From positions 1 to 58,751 of the IMG/VR virus record IMGVR_UViG_3300035190_001906: a stretch of 58,751 bases of DNA; one strand, written 5' to 3'. Source of the stretch: a virus. A model generated the notes under the pieces. The model was not told where the DNA came from and searched no databases. It was given only the letters and a program-made list of their open reading frames with translations. Below, in pieces: positions 50,908-58,751 of the stretch (its first letter is position 1; each line of letters starts with the position of its first letter). Position numbers and translations under genes: made by a program.

Positions 50908-51768
50908 ATGCCACGTCTTGCTTCTGATTTAGATGCCAATGATAACCGAATTAGTAATCTTGCGATCGCATCCCAACCCGCCGATGCTGTCCGATTAGAT
51001 TACATAACAGCACTAGAAGCCCGATTGGAATCCGCACAAATTCAGATGTTGAATTATGTTCAACTTCTGAATGCTGTTAATCAGGAAATCCAGGCTTTAA
51101 AAGCAACAATTTCCCAACAGAACAAAAAAGCACCTGTTGTTCTAGCAATAACAGAACCCATCAGTATTCAGACGGGTGGGCAGATTGCTGTTCAGGGTGT
51201 GGGTTTAGTGGTGGGCGATCGCGTTTTACTAACAGCTAACGGTGCAAACAATGGCATTTATGTCGTAGCAAATGGGGCGTGGCAACGAGCTATTGATGCC
51301 AACGAACCTTCTGAATTTCCAAGTATGGAAATCGAAGTAATGGAAGGTGATTATCCTGGTGTCTGGAAACTCACCAATGCGCCTAACCCGATTGTTCTAG
51401 GAGTGAGTGTTCTTACCTTTGAACGAGTAAGCAGCACCTTTGCAATCCTTCCGGTTTGTAAGGGTGGGACGGGCGCAGACAACCCAAGAACTGCTCGTAA
51501 AAATCTCGGATGTGTGGAACAAATTTCTTTTGATTTTGTTGGGGACGGGATCGAAACATCTTTTCTTTTTCAACACAATCTAGGTCAATTGTATCCATTT
51601 GTTAAGGTCTTTGATCGGACTCACCCTCAATCAACAATTTTTGCTGAGGAGTATCCGATTGACGAAAATACTATCCGAGTTGAATTTTCTGCTCCTCCTG
51701 CTCTTAACTCAATTGCGGTTTCGATTTTAGGAGCAGTGAGTCCATCCTACAACAATTGTTTTACCTAA
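50908..51768 (+). CDS. Modular tail-fibre protein (286 aa)
   Basis: The N-terminal module (LASDLDANDNRISNLAIASQP) is also at the start of the next two proteins. The middle module (VGDRVLLTANGANNGIYVVA ... WQRAIDANE) is the beta unit known from many phage fibres. A GGTGADNPRTARKNLG linker follows, then a C-terminal domain (GDGIETSFLFQHNLG ... IRVEFSAPP) shared with the proteins at 51784 and 55620. It is a likely receptor-binding or adaptor fibre. AGGA precedes the start. Confidence 0.78.
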   Translation: MPRLASDLDANDNRISNLAIASQPADAVRLDYITALEARLESAQIQMLNYVQLLNAVNQEIQALKATISQQNKKAPVVLAITEPISIQTGGQIAVQGVGLVVGDRVLLTANGANNGIYVVANGAWQRAIDANEPSEFPSMEIEVMEGDYPGVWKLTNAPNPIVLGVSVLTFERVSSTFAILPVCKGGTGADNPRTARKNLGCVEQISFDFVGDGIETSFLFQHNLGQLYPFVKVFDRTHPQSTIFAEEYPIDENTIRVEFSAPPALNSIAVSILGAVSPSYNNCFT

Positions 51769-51783
51769 GTTTAAGGAAGATAT

Positions 51784-52689
51784 ATGGCTATTTTATTTCA
51801 GAACAGTGTTGATATGTCTAGCAACCCCATTGTGGGAGTTGTTGATTCCATTGATCCTACTTCTGCGATCACAAAAACAAAATTAGACACTGAAACTGGC
51901 ATCCTTCAAACTGGTATTGACACTGTTGATGGTCGTGTTGATACCGTTGAAACCAACTTATCTAATGCGATCGCAACTTTAGAAGCACAAGTTCAAGCTG
52001 CTGTTAACAACCGCGATTTTAAGGACTCCGTTCAAGTTGCTGCGACCGCTAATGTGAACTTAGCTTCTGGCGTAGCATTAATCGGAACTGCTATTCAAGG
52101 TGTTACCTTGAGTGCCGGAGTTCGGGTTTTGCTAACCGCCCAAACTGACGCATCTCAGAATGGTATTTATGTGGTTGCAGCCGGAGTTGGTTTGCAACGT
52201 TCGGAAGATGCCAATGCCGATTCTGAAGTTACTAACGGGATGCTGATTGGTGTCACCGGAGGCGATTTACTGAATCAAGTGGTTTGGATGCTGATTACAG
52301 CAGACGCAATTTCCCTTGGAACCACTGAATTAACCTTTCAGAAGTTTCGTTCAATTCACGATTTATCCGTTGCCAGTGCAACGGGACTGGAATTGACTGG
52401 AGGAGGCGTTCTTCAATACGCCAGTGTTGCTCAAGCTCGTAAAACCTTGGGTGCTGCCGAAGAATATTCTGCTTTAATTGGCAACGGCGTGGATACAACC
52501 TATACCGTTACTCATAACTTAAACACTGACTTAGCTGCCATGCCTGCCCTGATTCGTGTGTCTGACGGTGAGTTTGCTCAAGCACAAATTAAACGAGTGT
52601 CTGCTAATGCAGTTTCAGTAACCTTTGGTTCTGCTCCTGCCTCTAACGCATACAAACTTGTGATGGTCGCTGTTAATAAAGCCGCGTAA
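51784..52689 (+). CDS. Modular tail-fibre protein (301 aa)
   Basis: Same plan as the previous gene: N-terminal module (FQNSVDMSSNPIVGVVDSID), a short coiled coil, the beta unit (LSAGVRVLLTAQTDASQNGI), and the C-terminal domain (GNGVDTTYTVTHNLNTDL ... VSVTFGSAPASNAYKLVMV). The start has a good AAGGAAG. It is a paralogue, so the phage may display more than one fibre type or a mixed fibre. Confidence 0.78.
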   Translation: MAILFQNSVDMSSNPIVGVVDSIDPTSAITKTKLDTETGILQTGIDTVDGRVDTVETNLSNAIATLEAQVQAAVNNRDFKDSVQVAATANVNLASGVALIGTAIQGVTLSAGVRVLLTAQTDASQNGIYVVAAGVGLQRSEDANADSEVTNGMLIGVTGGDLLNQVVWMLITADAISLGTTELTFQKFRSIHDLSVASATGLELTGGGVLQYASVAQARKTLGAAEEYSALIGNGVDTTYTVTHNLNTDLAAMPALIRVSDGEFAQAQIKRVSANAVSVTFGSAPASNAYKLVMVAVNKAA

Positions 52690-52710
52690 TTAGTTCTGGA
52701 TATATATTTC

Positions 52711-52743
52711 AAGAATTTGACCAGAAAACTTAGTCAAATTCTT
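52711..52743 (+). terminator. Leader hairpin before the 70-aa fibre gene
   Basis: AAGAATTTGAC (52711-52721) and GTCAAATTCTT (52733-52743) are perfect 11-bp arms. There is no GC-rich core and only a weak T run, so this may be an RNA-stability or attenuation hairpin more than a terminator. Confidence 0.5.
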
Positions 52744-52764
52744 GGAATAAAACAGGTGAAACTT

Positions 52765-52977
52765 ATGTCAATTAGAGTTTTATCGAACCTAGATTTAAGT
52801 CAAAATACAATTCTCAATGTCTCCCAGGGGACTGATCCAAATAATGTAGTAACAATCGCTAAATTGCAGGAAGAATTGAACAAAAAAGCTGATATTATTC
52901 ACACTCATGAAATTGGAGACGTAAATAATATTGAGTTTTATTTAACACACCAAACATTAGACGGAGGATTACTTTAA
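52765..52977 (+). CDS. Short fibre adaptor with HxH motif (70 aa)
   Basis: It carries only the N-terminal fibre module (MSIRVLSNLDLSQNTILNVS) and a KADIIHTHEIGDV segment. HxH motifs in trimeric phage fibres bind a metal ion on the axis. The ATG at 52765 has AGGTGAA upstream; the upstream in-frame TTG lies in the hairpin. It ends 2 nt before the next gene, so it may be a detached N-terminal half of a fibre. Confidence 0.65.
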   Translation: MSIRVLSNLDLSQNTILNVSQGTDPNNVVTIAKLQEELNKKADIIHTHEIGDVNNIEFYLTHQTLDGGLL

Positions 52978-52979
52978 TT

Positions 52980-54656
52980 ATGCCGAATACAATTCTTCTA
53001 AAGCGGGGGACGACCGCAAAGAACGATGTTTATACGGGTCAATCGGGAGAAATTACTGTTGACACAGATGTTAAAAACGTTCGCGTACACGATGGGACAA
53101 CTCCAGGGGGAACAGCTTTAGCAAAAGCAACCCACGTTCACGCGATCGCTGACGTTTCTAACTTGACAGTTTCTTTAGCTGGTAAAGCTGATGCAATTCA
53201 CTCCCATAGTGATGCAACAACAGGAGTATCGGGATTTTTATCTGCTTCTGATAAATCGAAGATTGATGGGATTGCAGTAAACGCCAACAATTATGTTCAC
53301 CCAACGACAGATGGTAGCCTCCATGTCCCAGCAACAGGAACAGGTAATAATCTCAAGGTTCTAAAGGCTGGCGCAACAGCAGGATCGATTACCTGGGGAG
53401 ATGTTGCGTTTGCGGAAGTAGCAAGTAAGCCCACAACACTGGCCGGATATGGGATTGCGGATGCCGCACCATTAGCATCCCCCGCATTGACGGGAACCCC
53501 CACTGCCCCTACTGCTACTGTCGGGACAAATACAACTCAATTAGCAACAACGGCTTTTGTCCAAGCCGCGACTGACGCTGCTCGACAGGGATTAAGCGTA
53601 AAAGATGCGACTAGAGTTGCTACAACTGCTAATTTAACTGCATCCTACGCTTCTCAGATTCTTACAAATACCGGAACATTAGCTGCTCTGGTACTAGATG
53701 GGGTAACTTTAGCCCTTAATGATCGAGTTTTAGTTAAAGATCAAACCACCGCTAGTCAGAATGGAATTTACATCGTAACAGCAGTGGGTTCGGGAGCAGT
53801 TGCCTGGACTTTAACCCGTGCTACTGATGCGAATTTAAGTAGTGAATTGCCTACGGGAACTTTTGCCTTTGTCTCAGAAGGGACTACTAATGCAGATGCG
53901 GGATTTGTTTTAGCGACAAATGCTCCAATTACTCTTGATACCACTGCTTTAGCTTGGACTCAATTTAGTGGTGCTGGACAAATCACTGCGGGTACAGGTT
54001 TAACTAAGACCGGAAACTCAATTGATGTTGGTACAGCTTCCACAGGCCGAATTGTAGTTAATCCTGATAATATCGATCTAGCCACAACTGGGATTGCAGG
54101 AGGAACCTATCGCTCTTTAACTATTGATACCTATGGTCGAGCGACGGCAGGAACCAACCCCACGACATTAGCTGGATATGGGATTACGGATGCTGCGCCA
54201 TTGGCATCCCCCGCATTAACAGGAACCCCAACCGCTCCTACTGCTACTGTAGCGACAAATACGACTCAATTAGCAACAACGGCTTTTGTTCAATCAGCAG
54301 TAGGACAAATCACTGCTGGTACAGGTTTAACTAAGACCGGAAACTCAATTGATGTTGGTACAGCTTCCACAGGCCGAATTGTAGTTAATCCTGATAATAT
54401 CGATCTAGCCACAACTGGGATTGCAGGAGGAACCTATCGCTCTTTAACTATTGATACCTATGGTCGAGCGACGGCAGGAACCAACCCCACGACATTAGCT
54501 GGATATGGGATTACGGATGCCGCACCATTGGCATCACCCGCATTAACAGGAACCCCAACCGCTCCTACTGCTACTGTAGCGACAAATACGACTCAATTAG
54601 CAACAACGGCTTTTGTTCAAGCTGCGATCAGCGTTATTGATGGGGGAGTCATGTAA
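52980..54656 (+). CDS. Tail fibre with Mtd-like N-terminus and long repeats (558 aa)
   Basis: Residues 1-45 match the N-terminal module of Mtd-type tropism proteins (LLKRGTTAKNDVYTGQSGEI ... RVHDGTTPGG). Then come KATHVHAIADVSNL and KADAIHSHSD (HxH metal motifs), a beta unit (VKDATRVATTANLTASY ... GVTLALNDRVLVKDQ), and repeats ending GYGITDAAPLASPALTGTPT and TTQLATTAFVQ. A 327-bp tandem duplication makes up residues about 333-547. It is a receptor-binding fibre whose length can vary through the repeats. It overlaps the next gene by one base (TAATG). Confidence 0.85.
   Translation: MPNTILLKRGTTAKNDVYTGQSGEITVDTDVKNVRVHDGTTPGGTALAKATHVHAIADVSNLTVSLAGKADAIHSHSDATTGVSGFLSASDKSKIDGIAVNANNYVHPTTDGSLHVPATGTGNNLKVLKAGATAGSITWGDVAFAEVASKPTTLAGYGIADAAPLASPALTGTPTAPTATVGTNTTQLATTAFVQAATDAARQGLSVKDATRVATTANLTASYASQILTNTGTLAALVLDGVTLALNDRVLVKDQTTASQNGIYIVTAVGSGAVAWTLTRATDANLSSELPTGTFAFVSEGTTNADAGFVLATNAPITLDTTALAWTQFSGAGQITAGTGLTKTGNSIDVGTASTGRIVVNPDNIDLATTGIAGGTYRSLTIDTYGRATAGTNPTTLAGYGITDAAPLASPALTGTPTAPTATVATNTTQLATTAFVQSAVGQITAGTGLTKTGNSIDVGTASTGRIVVNPDNIDLATTGIAGGTYRSLTIDTYGRATAGTNPTTLAGYGITDAAPLASPALTGTPTAPTATVATNTTQLATTAFVQAAISVIDGGVM
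53976..54620 (+). repeat. 327-bp tandem duplication in the fibre gene
   Basis: Units begin GGACAAATCACTGC at 53976 and 54303 and differ at only a few positions over about 320 bp, so the duplication is recent. A diverged partial third copy (GGATATGGGATTGCGGATGC) lies near 53445. Confidence 0.92.
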
Positions 54657-55618
54657 TGCCAAACGTAAAACATAGAAGGGGGACGACAGCTAAGAATAAC
54701 GCATACACTGGACTTGAGGGTGAATTAACTGTTGATTTAGAAAGAAAAACAGCCAGAATACATGATGGGATTCAATCAGGAGGATTTTCCTTGGCTAAAG
54801 AGGAAGTCACTGAAACTGTACTATCAAATTCAAGTGCAATTATTACCCTCCAAAATCGAGTTTTCGAGTTAGAAAATACAGTTGATACTTTGATTTCGGG
54901 ATTGAAAGTATTGAGTGCAGTCCGCGTTGATACTACTGCTAACTTGACCTCCAGTTACAACAGTACAAATAAAACTTTAACCAATACCGGAACTCTGGCT
55001 GCTCTTGTGATTGACGGAGTTACCTTGGCCCTTAATGATCGGGTACTGGTTAGCAATCAAACCACAGCATCTCAAAACGGAATTTATACCGTTACAACAG
55101 TTGGGTCAGTGTCAGTTGCTTGGGTTTTAACTCGCGCTACTGATGCCGACACTAGCGCAGAAGTGGTTAATGGGATTTACACCTTTGTCTCCGAAGGTAC
55201 GATTAACGCCAACAGAGGATTTGTATTAATTACCCCAAATACAATTACCCTCGACACAACTGCCTTGACTTTTACACAAGTTACCGCAGCCGGACAGGTT
55301 GCGGGAGGGGCAGGATTGACTCGCACGGGTAACGTGGTAGATGTTGTGACTGCTTCCAGTTCTCGGATTGTAGTTAACGCTGATAGTATCGACTTGGCGA
55401 CAACAGGAGTTGTTGCAGGAACCTATCGATCAGTTCAGGTTGATACCTATGGTCGAGCGATCGCGGGTTCTAACCCATCAAGAACTGGATGGACAGCTTC
55501 AACTGGAACTGCCACAAGATCAGCGCTCGCAACATCAACTGCCACAACAACTCAAGTCGCAGAAAGGCTAAAAGCCTTGATTGATGACTTGATAGCACTC
55601 GGAATTTTAGGAGTTTAA
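54656..55618 (+). CDS. Tail fibre with Mtd-like N-terminus (320 aa)
   Basis: It is a paralogue of the preceding gene: the same N-terminal module (HRRGTTAKNNAYTGLEGELT ... RIHDGIQSGG), a short coiled coil, and the beta unit (VRVDTTANLTSSY ... DGVTLALNDRVLVSNQ) followed by one copy of the GGAGLTRTGNVVDV to DTYGRAIAGSNP block. The usual GYGI repeat is replaced by a Ser/Thr-rich stretch and a helix (AERLKALIDDLIALGILGV). TAATG coupling to the upstream gene suggests fixed co-expression, perhaps in one fibre. Confidence 0.8.
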   Translation: MPNVKHRRGTTAKNNAYTGLEGELTVDLERKTARIHDGIQSGGFSLAKEEVTETVLSNSSAIITLQNRVFELENTVDTLISGLKVLSAVRVDTTANLTSSYNSTNKTLTNTGTLAALVIDGVTLALNDRVLVSNQTTASQNGIYTVTTVGSVSVAWVLTRATDADTSAEVVNGIYTFVSEGTINANRGFVLITPNTITLDTTALTFTQVTAAGQVAGGAGLTRTGNVVDVVTASSSRIVVNADSIDLATTGVVAGTYRSVQVDTYGRAIAGSNPSRTGWTASTGTATRSALATSTATTTQVAERLKALIDDLIALGILGV

Positions 55619-55619
55619 T

Positions 55620-55916
55620 ATGGCAATATCTGTTGCTCCGATATCTAATTTGCCCTTACATCAAAACTGTGCAAATCATTTTATTAACCTACCTTGTGAA
55701 CGCGAGCCTGAGAGCGTGGGATTAAATCTAGGCAACGGTTTGTCCAATACTTTTGTAGTCAAAACCGGATTTGAAATCATAAATTGGTGGGTTGTTGACA
55801 ATGAATCAGGGGAACAAGTGGAAGCGGACTTTTACCCAGAAAAAGAACAGTTGACAATCATTTTTTCCGTACCGCCCACGGTTGGTAAATATAAGTTAAT
55901 GCTTATAAAGAAATAA
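55620..55916 (+). CDS. Stand-alone fibre C-terminal domain (98 aa)
   Basis: The segment GNGLSNTFVVKTGFEIINW ... LTIIFSVPPTVGKYKLMLIK matches the C-terminal domains of the proteins at 50908 and 51784 (GNGVDTTYTVTHN ... VSVTFGSAP..NAYKLVMV). Here it is almost the whole protein, after a short Pro/Cys-containing start. It starts one base after the previous stop. It may cap a fibre or be a detached tip domain. Confidence 0.65.
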   Translation: MAISVAPISNLPLHQNCANHFINLPCEREPESVGLNLGNGLSNTFVVKTGFEIINWWVVDNESGEQVEADFYPEKEQLTIIFSVPPTVGKYKLMLIKK

Positions 55917-55918
55917 AT

Positions 55919-56185
55919 ATGATTATCATCTTTTTTATCCTACTTATTCACGGCTTACTCGTAATATCTATTGGAGTTATACTGAGGCAAGATAAACTAA
56001 CGTTGTCTAGGCAACTCAGTCCCTTGCTGATCGGTTTAGGTATTCAGTCTTGTGATGCAATTGTATCTATCGTAAATCGGGAGATTTTTGAGACTATTCT
56101 AATGGCAACAACATTTTTTAACTTATTTTTCTGTATTCAGCTTATTACTGAACTAAAAGCGATTATCCGTAGAAAAAATGATTAA
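55919..56185 (+). CDS. Small membrane protein (88 aa)
   Basis: Hydrophobic segments at about 1-22 (IIIFFILLIHGLLVISIGVI), 33-50 (LSPLLIGLGIQSC) and 58-78 (ETILMATTFFNLFFCIQLIT), with a basic end (KAIIRRKND). Two or three membrane spans are predicted. It overlaps the next gene by 8 nt. Holin-like or superinfection-exclusion roles are possible; no family recognised. Confidence 0.6.
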   Translation: MIIIFFILLIHGLLVISIGVILRQDKLTLSRQLSPLLIGLGIQSCDAIVSIVNREIFETILMATTFFNLFFCIQLITELKAIIRRKND

Positions 56186-56690
56186 GGAAACTGGTATGTC
56201 AAGATGGAATACAACCAGAAGGGTTCTTTTGGGAAAAGAATACGCAACGATTTTTGCTTGCATCTCCACCGTGGTTAGGCATATTGCTAACAACCCTGAA
56301 GCATTTTTAATGTTTACTACAGCATTGTTTTGGAACTCTTTTAGTATGGGAGATGAAATTTTTGCGTATATCAAAGCCTATGAATCCATTCAAAGCCACC
56401 AAATATTTGTGGGGTTTTTTGTTTTCTTGAGTCAGAATGTTAGTCTTTTCAGGGGCTTTATGCTAGGACTAGGAGGAGGTGCTATTGGTTTGTATATTAT
56501 TCCCCCCGATGGAGATAAAATGAGATGGTATTTATTATTTTCTTTCGTTTGCACTTTATTTCTTTTATTCGTAAGATTGCCAATAGCAATTATTCTTGGA
56601 TCAAAGTTGCAGATACTTTTGATAACTTTTTGCTTAATCTCTGGTTATACTTTTCGCCACCAGTGGGTAAGTCATCTCAAGGACTATTAA
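56178..56690 (+). CDS. Membrane protein (170 aa)
   Basis: A basic N-terminus (SRWNTTRRVLLGKEY) is followed by about four hydrophobic segments (EAFLMFTTALFWNSF; IFVGFFVFLSQNVS; YLLFSFVCTLFLLFV; LQILLITFCLISGY). No enzyme motif seen. It is coupled to the preceding membrane gene and overlaps the next by about 28 nt, giving a three-gene membrane unit after the fibres. Function unknown; lysis or host-membrane interaction is an inference from position. Confidence 0.6.
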   Translation: MIKETGMSRWNTTRRVLLGKEYATIFACISTVVRHIANNPEAFLMFTTALFWNSFSMGDEIFAYIKAYESIQSHQIFVGFFVFLSQNVSLFRGFMLGLGGGAIGLYIIPPDGDKMRWYLLFSFVCTLFLLFVRLPIAIILGSKLQILLITFCLISGYTFRHQWVSHLKDY

Positions 56691-57151
56691 TAGCTTTTGT
56701 TTTATTGAGTCAAGCAACCCCTTCTTCTACGAGCGATCGCACTCAAGTAGATAGTCATAATTTTAACAATGAACTAATAGCATTGGCATCTATTTTTATT
56801 TCAACAATTCCGTTGATTATTGCTCAGTTTGTAAGACTAAATAGAGATACAATCAAGACTGCTATTGTAAACAATAAAATGCGGCTAGACGAAATTAGTC
56901 TTCAAAGCCAGCAAAAAGATCAAAAAATCTCAGAAATTGAAATTAGGATTATGTCGGCGAACGATACAATAACAGTTCTCAAGGAACAAATTATTGATTT
57001 AAAATCCGAAATCAGTAACCGCAACTTACTTTTTAGCCACATCTCAACAATAATTCAAATTTCTTTAAGAGAAGACAACCTAGAACAAATCAAAAATCAA
57101 CTAGCTTCAATTATTGCAATGATTGAAAATAATCAGCCAAAGTCAAAATAA
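56663..57151 (+). CDS. Membrane-anchored coiled-coil protein (about 162 aa)
   Basis: From the GTG at 56663 the protein begins VGKSSQGLLIAFVLLSQATP (signal-like), then has a membrane span (LIALASIFISTIPLIIAQFV) and a long coiled coil (DEISLQSQQKDQKISEIEIR ... ITVLKEQIIDLKSEISNR). This layout, one span with a periplasmic or cytoplasmic coiled coil, resembles spanins or small adhesion anchors. The open frame extends further upstream (ATG 56525), but that would overlap the previous gene by 166 nt and add an atypical sequence. It ends directly against the convergent gene on the other strand. Confidence 0.5.
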   Translation: MGKSSQGLLIAFVLLSQATPSSTSDRTQVDSHNFNNELIALASIFISTIPLIIAQFVRLNRDTIKTAIVNNKMRLDEISLQSQQKDQKISEIEIRIMSANDTITVLKEQIIDLKSEISNRNLLFSHISTIIQISLREDNLEQIKNQLASIIAMIENNQPKSK

Positions 57152-57424
57152 TTAATTTTCTATATATTTTGAGAAGGAATTGGATTGATTTAATATTTTC
57201 ACTTCTTGACCCGCCTTTAGATCATCGTAAACAGACCCCACTCGGTTATTCCAAAGGAATTGGCGGAATCTATCAGGGTTTCCGTCATTGTCCAAAAGGA
57301 AAACTGGGAGGGGTCTACCGTCATAAACTGTAGTTTCATAAGGTATCCTAGAAATATCCCTCCCGTAAATCACCGGGGCGGATGGTCGATTCATGCTACG
57401 CTTCTGCAATTCTTCTAAACTCAT
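57152..57424 (-). CDS. Small minus-strand hypothetical protein (90 aa)
   Basis: It begins MSLEELQKRSMNRPSAPVIY and continues GRDISRIPYETTVYDGRPLP; it is compact alpha/beta with no Cys. No family recognised. It is the only minus-strand gene in the last 26 kb, and its start codon overlaps that of the portal on the other strand (CATG, 57422-57425). A second, internal ATG (57394) also sits in a CATG. No Shine-Dalgarno for the first start; AGAAG precedes the second. The position next to the portal suggests a role at the packaging vertex or a regulator, without direct evidence. Confidence 0.6.
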   Translation of the reverse strand: MSLEELQKRSMNRPSAPVIYGRDISRIPYETTVYDGRPLPVFLLDNDGNPDRFRQFLWNNRVGSVYDDLKAGQEVKILNQSNSFSKYIEN

Positions 57425-58751
57425 GACATACCCATCTAATTACGACTATAATTTACCAGAAGAAACGACTACAGGGCTTCCCGATTACCGACTTACAAAT
57501 TTAGTTGGGTGGGATCGTCCTAATAAGATTGACATATATAACGATAATTTTAACGCGAGTTTTACAAGAAAAAGGAACCCAGAGCGAGTTGAAGACTTTA
57601 CTCCTAAGCAGTTTCGACAATGGTGTGAGCAGCAACCTTTGTTTGCAAAGGCATTGGAGAAAGTCAGTGATGGTGTAGCTTTATTGCCTTGGACTGTTTA
57701 CGATCACAAAAACAAAGATGATTCGGATGTAGTTGATGAGAAAATCATCCGAATTGAGGCATCTATTGAAAATCCGAACTTTTTCCCTCAAGGGACTTAT
57801 TTTGAAACAACTAAAAAAGCTATTAAGGATTTATTGATTTTTGGGACAACTTTTGTCGAACGTCAACCTGGCATAACTAACGATCCTAAAGCTAATTCAT
57901 TTAGCTGGTATTCTCTACCCGCAGAAGATTTGGTATTTAATCCCGAATGGGAGCCACACATTGAAGGCCTGATTCCACAGTTTTACTATTACCCCCAAAA
58001 TCAATGGGGAAAAGTGATTTACGAAAAATCCCGTGCTTATTTCTCGGAAAATATTTTCATGATCCAGCACAGAGTAAGCAATGGTAGTCTGTCAGCGATG
58101 TCTCCTGCTAAGTTGGCTTATAAGGAAATGTGCGAGTGGTCTGAAGCTAGAAATTACCAGAATCGAGTTGCGTCTAACCCTGTTAGGGATTATTTGATTT
58201 GCTTAAAAGATGGGACTCAAGAAGAACTTGAATTATTTAGATCTCATTGGAGAAACAATGTTACCGGAACGGGTAAGCATGAAATTGTTTCGGGTGATAT
58301 TGATATTAAAAAATTAGGGGCAAAAACCGTCGATGACCTGATGTTGGAGTTTACGAATTATCTAGCCAATATCATTGCCCTGTGTTTCAATATTGACAAG
58401 CGAGACTTTGGGGTTGATCCTCACGATAATCGGGCAACACTTGATACGGCAAGCGATCGCACTTTCCAAGAATCCATCCTCCCAGTTAGCACTCTTTACC
58501 TCAAGGCATTGAGTACAAACCTGGTTAACTATTACCAACCAGGATATGCTATTAAAATTAGTGACACCGAACCCCGCAAAGAATCCGAGGAGGCTTCTGT
58601 TGCCCGTGATCTATTTAAAGAAAATATTATTACCAAGGATGAGGCTAGACGTAGGGTTAAAGAAAATCCATTACCACCTGAAGTTGGGAATAAATTTGCT
58701 GATGGTAAGTCGATGGATGGAAAAAATGATCCGCAACAACCAACAAGTTAA
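57423..58751 (+). CDS. Phage portal protein (442 aa)
   Basis: The portal ring is the DNA entry point of the head and docks the tail. The pattern of the HK97/SPP1-like portal family is clear: KALEKVSDGVALLPWTVYD near the start, IKDLLIFGTTFVERQPG, SLPAEDLVFNPEW, IFMIQHRVSNGSLSAMSPAK (the conserved segment after the wing), HWRNNVTGTGKHEIVSGDID, LMLEFTNYLANIIALCFNID and RATLDTASDRTFQESILP. The C-terminus has the usual EARRRVKENPLPPE. The ATG at 57423 is chosen; another in-frame ATG lies at 57393. The stop codon is the last triplet of the window, so the gene is complete. Downstream head genes would lie beyond the end. Confidence 0.92.
   Translation: MTYPSNYDYNLPEETTTGLPDYRLTNLVGWDRPNKIDIYNDNFNASFTRKRNPERVEDFTPKQFRQWCEQQPLFAKALEKVSDGVALLPWTVYDHKNKDDSDVVDEKIIRIEASIENPNFFPQGTYFETTKKAIKDLLIFGTTFVERQPGITNDPKANSFSWYSLPAEDLVFNPEWEPHIEGLIPQFYYYPQNQWGKVIYEKSRAYFSENIFMIQHRVSNGSLSAMSPAKLAYKEMCEWSEARNYQNRVASNPVRDYLICLKDGTQEELELFRSHWRNNVTGTGKHEIVSGDIDIKKLGAKTVDDLMLEFTNYLANIIALCFNIDKRDFGVDPHDNRATLDTASDRTFQESILPVSTLYLKALSTNLVNYYQPGYAIKISDTEPRKESEEASVARDLFKENIITKDEARRRVKENPLPPEVGNKFADGKSMDGKNDPQQPTS

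Noticed and set aside
52980-55618. Possible diversity-generating retroelement because of the Mtd-like N-termini
   Set aside because: No reverse transcriptase, no template repeat and no adenine-biased variable region is visible; only the N-terminal fibre module is shared with Mtd.
56525-57151. Upstream ATG for the membrane coiled-coil gene
   Set aside because: It would overlap the previous gene by 166 nt and its extra residues look like an off-frame reading of that gene; the GTG at 56663 gives a signal-like start.
1-58751. tRNA, rRNA, integrase, transposase or terminase genes
   Set aside because: I looked for typical motifs and cloverleaf patterns and saw none that I could support; attachment sites and replication origins were also not found.

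Overview
This window looks like the late structural region of a contractile-tailed phage (or prophage) of a cyanobacterium. The host call rests on the very frequent HIP1 octamer GCGATCGC, which occurs inside coding sequence and inside intergenic hairpins, together with AT-rich codon use and many genes without a Shine-Dalgarno. The phage call rests on a tape measure protein, tail sheath, tail tube, a gpI-like baseplate protein, tail fibres, an endolysin and a portal. No integrase, terminase, major capsid or replication gene is visible, so lytic, prophage or plasmid-like lifestyle cannot be decided here.

Layout. One 24.2-kb gene (320-24502, +) encodes an 8060-residue tape measure protein. It is followed on the minus strand (26291-24596) by an operon of a 333-aa membrane protein and four membrane miniproteins of 28-49 aa, three of them missed by length cut-offs. 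Next come a short plus-strand gene with a pure Asp/Glu tail (26519), a minus-strand two-enzyme endolysin (28371-26905) and a minus-strand connector operon (32343-28773) that contains an 827-aa protein. From 32446 the plus strand carries two small paralogues, a small protein, the 996-aa sheath, the tube, a 776-aa protein that shares its first ~280 residues with the minus-strand 827-aa protein, and the gpI-like protein. Then follow a coiled-coil protein, a 56-aa holin-like protein, a Dam-type adenine methylase with a GNAT/Mom-like neighbour, large appendage proteins (44839-49114), a modular tail-fibre cassette (49246-55916), three membrane proteins, a small minus-strand gene and the portal, whose stop codon ends the window.

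How it fits together. Sheath, tube, tape measure and gpI-like protein would build the tail. The fibre genes share attachment, beta and C-terminal modules and would bind the host. The endolysin plus membrane miniproteins are a plausible lysis set. The methylase would modify GATC, which is the core of HIP1. Many transcription units start with the same design: a promoter, then within about 20-40 nt a strong terminator-like hairpin, usually beginning CCTAAAA or AAAACGGG, then the gene. The least explained features are the giant tape measure with its repeated LINALNHNPTERIPEAW module, the twin proteins with a common N-terminus and unlike C-termini on opposite strands, the leader hairpins, and the miniprotein operon with repeated hairpins whose loops carry an anti-Shine-Dalgarno sequence.
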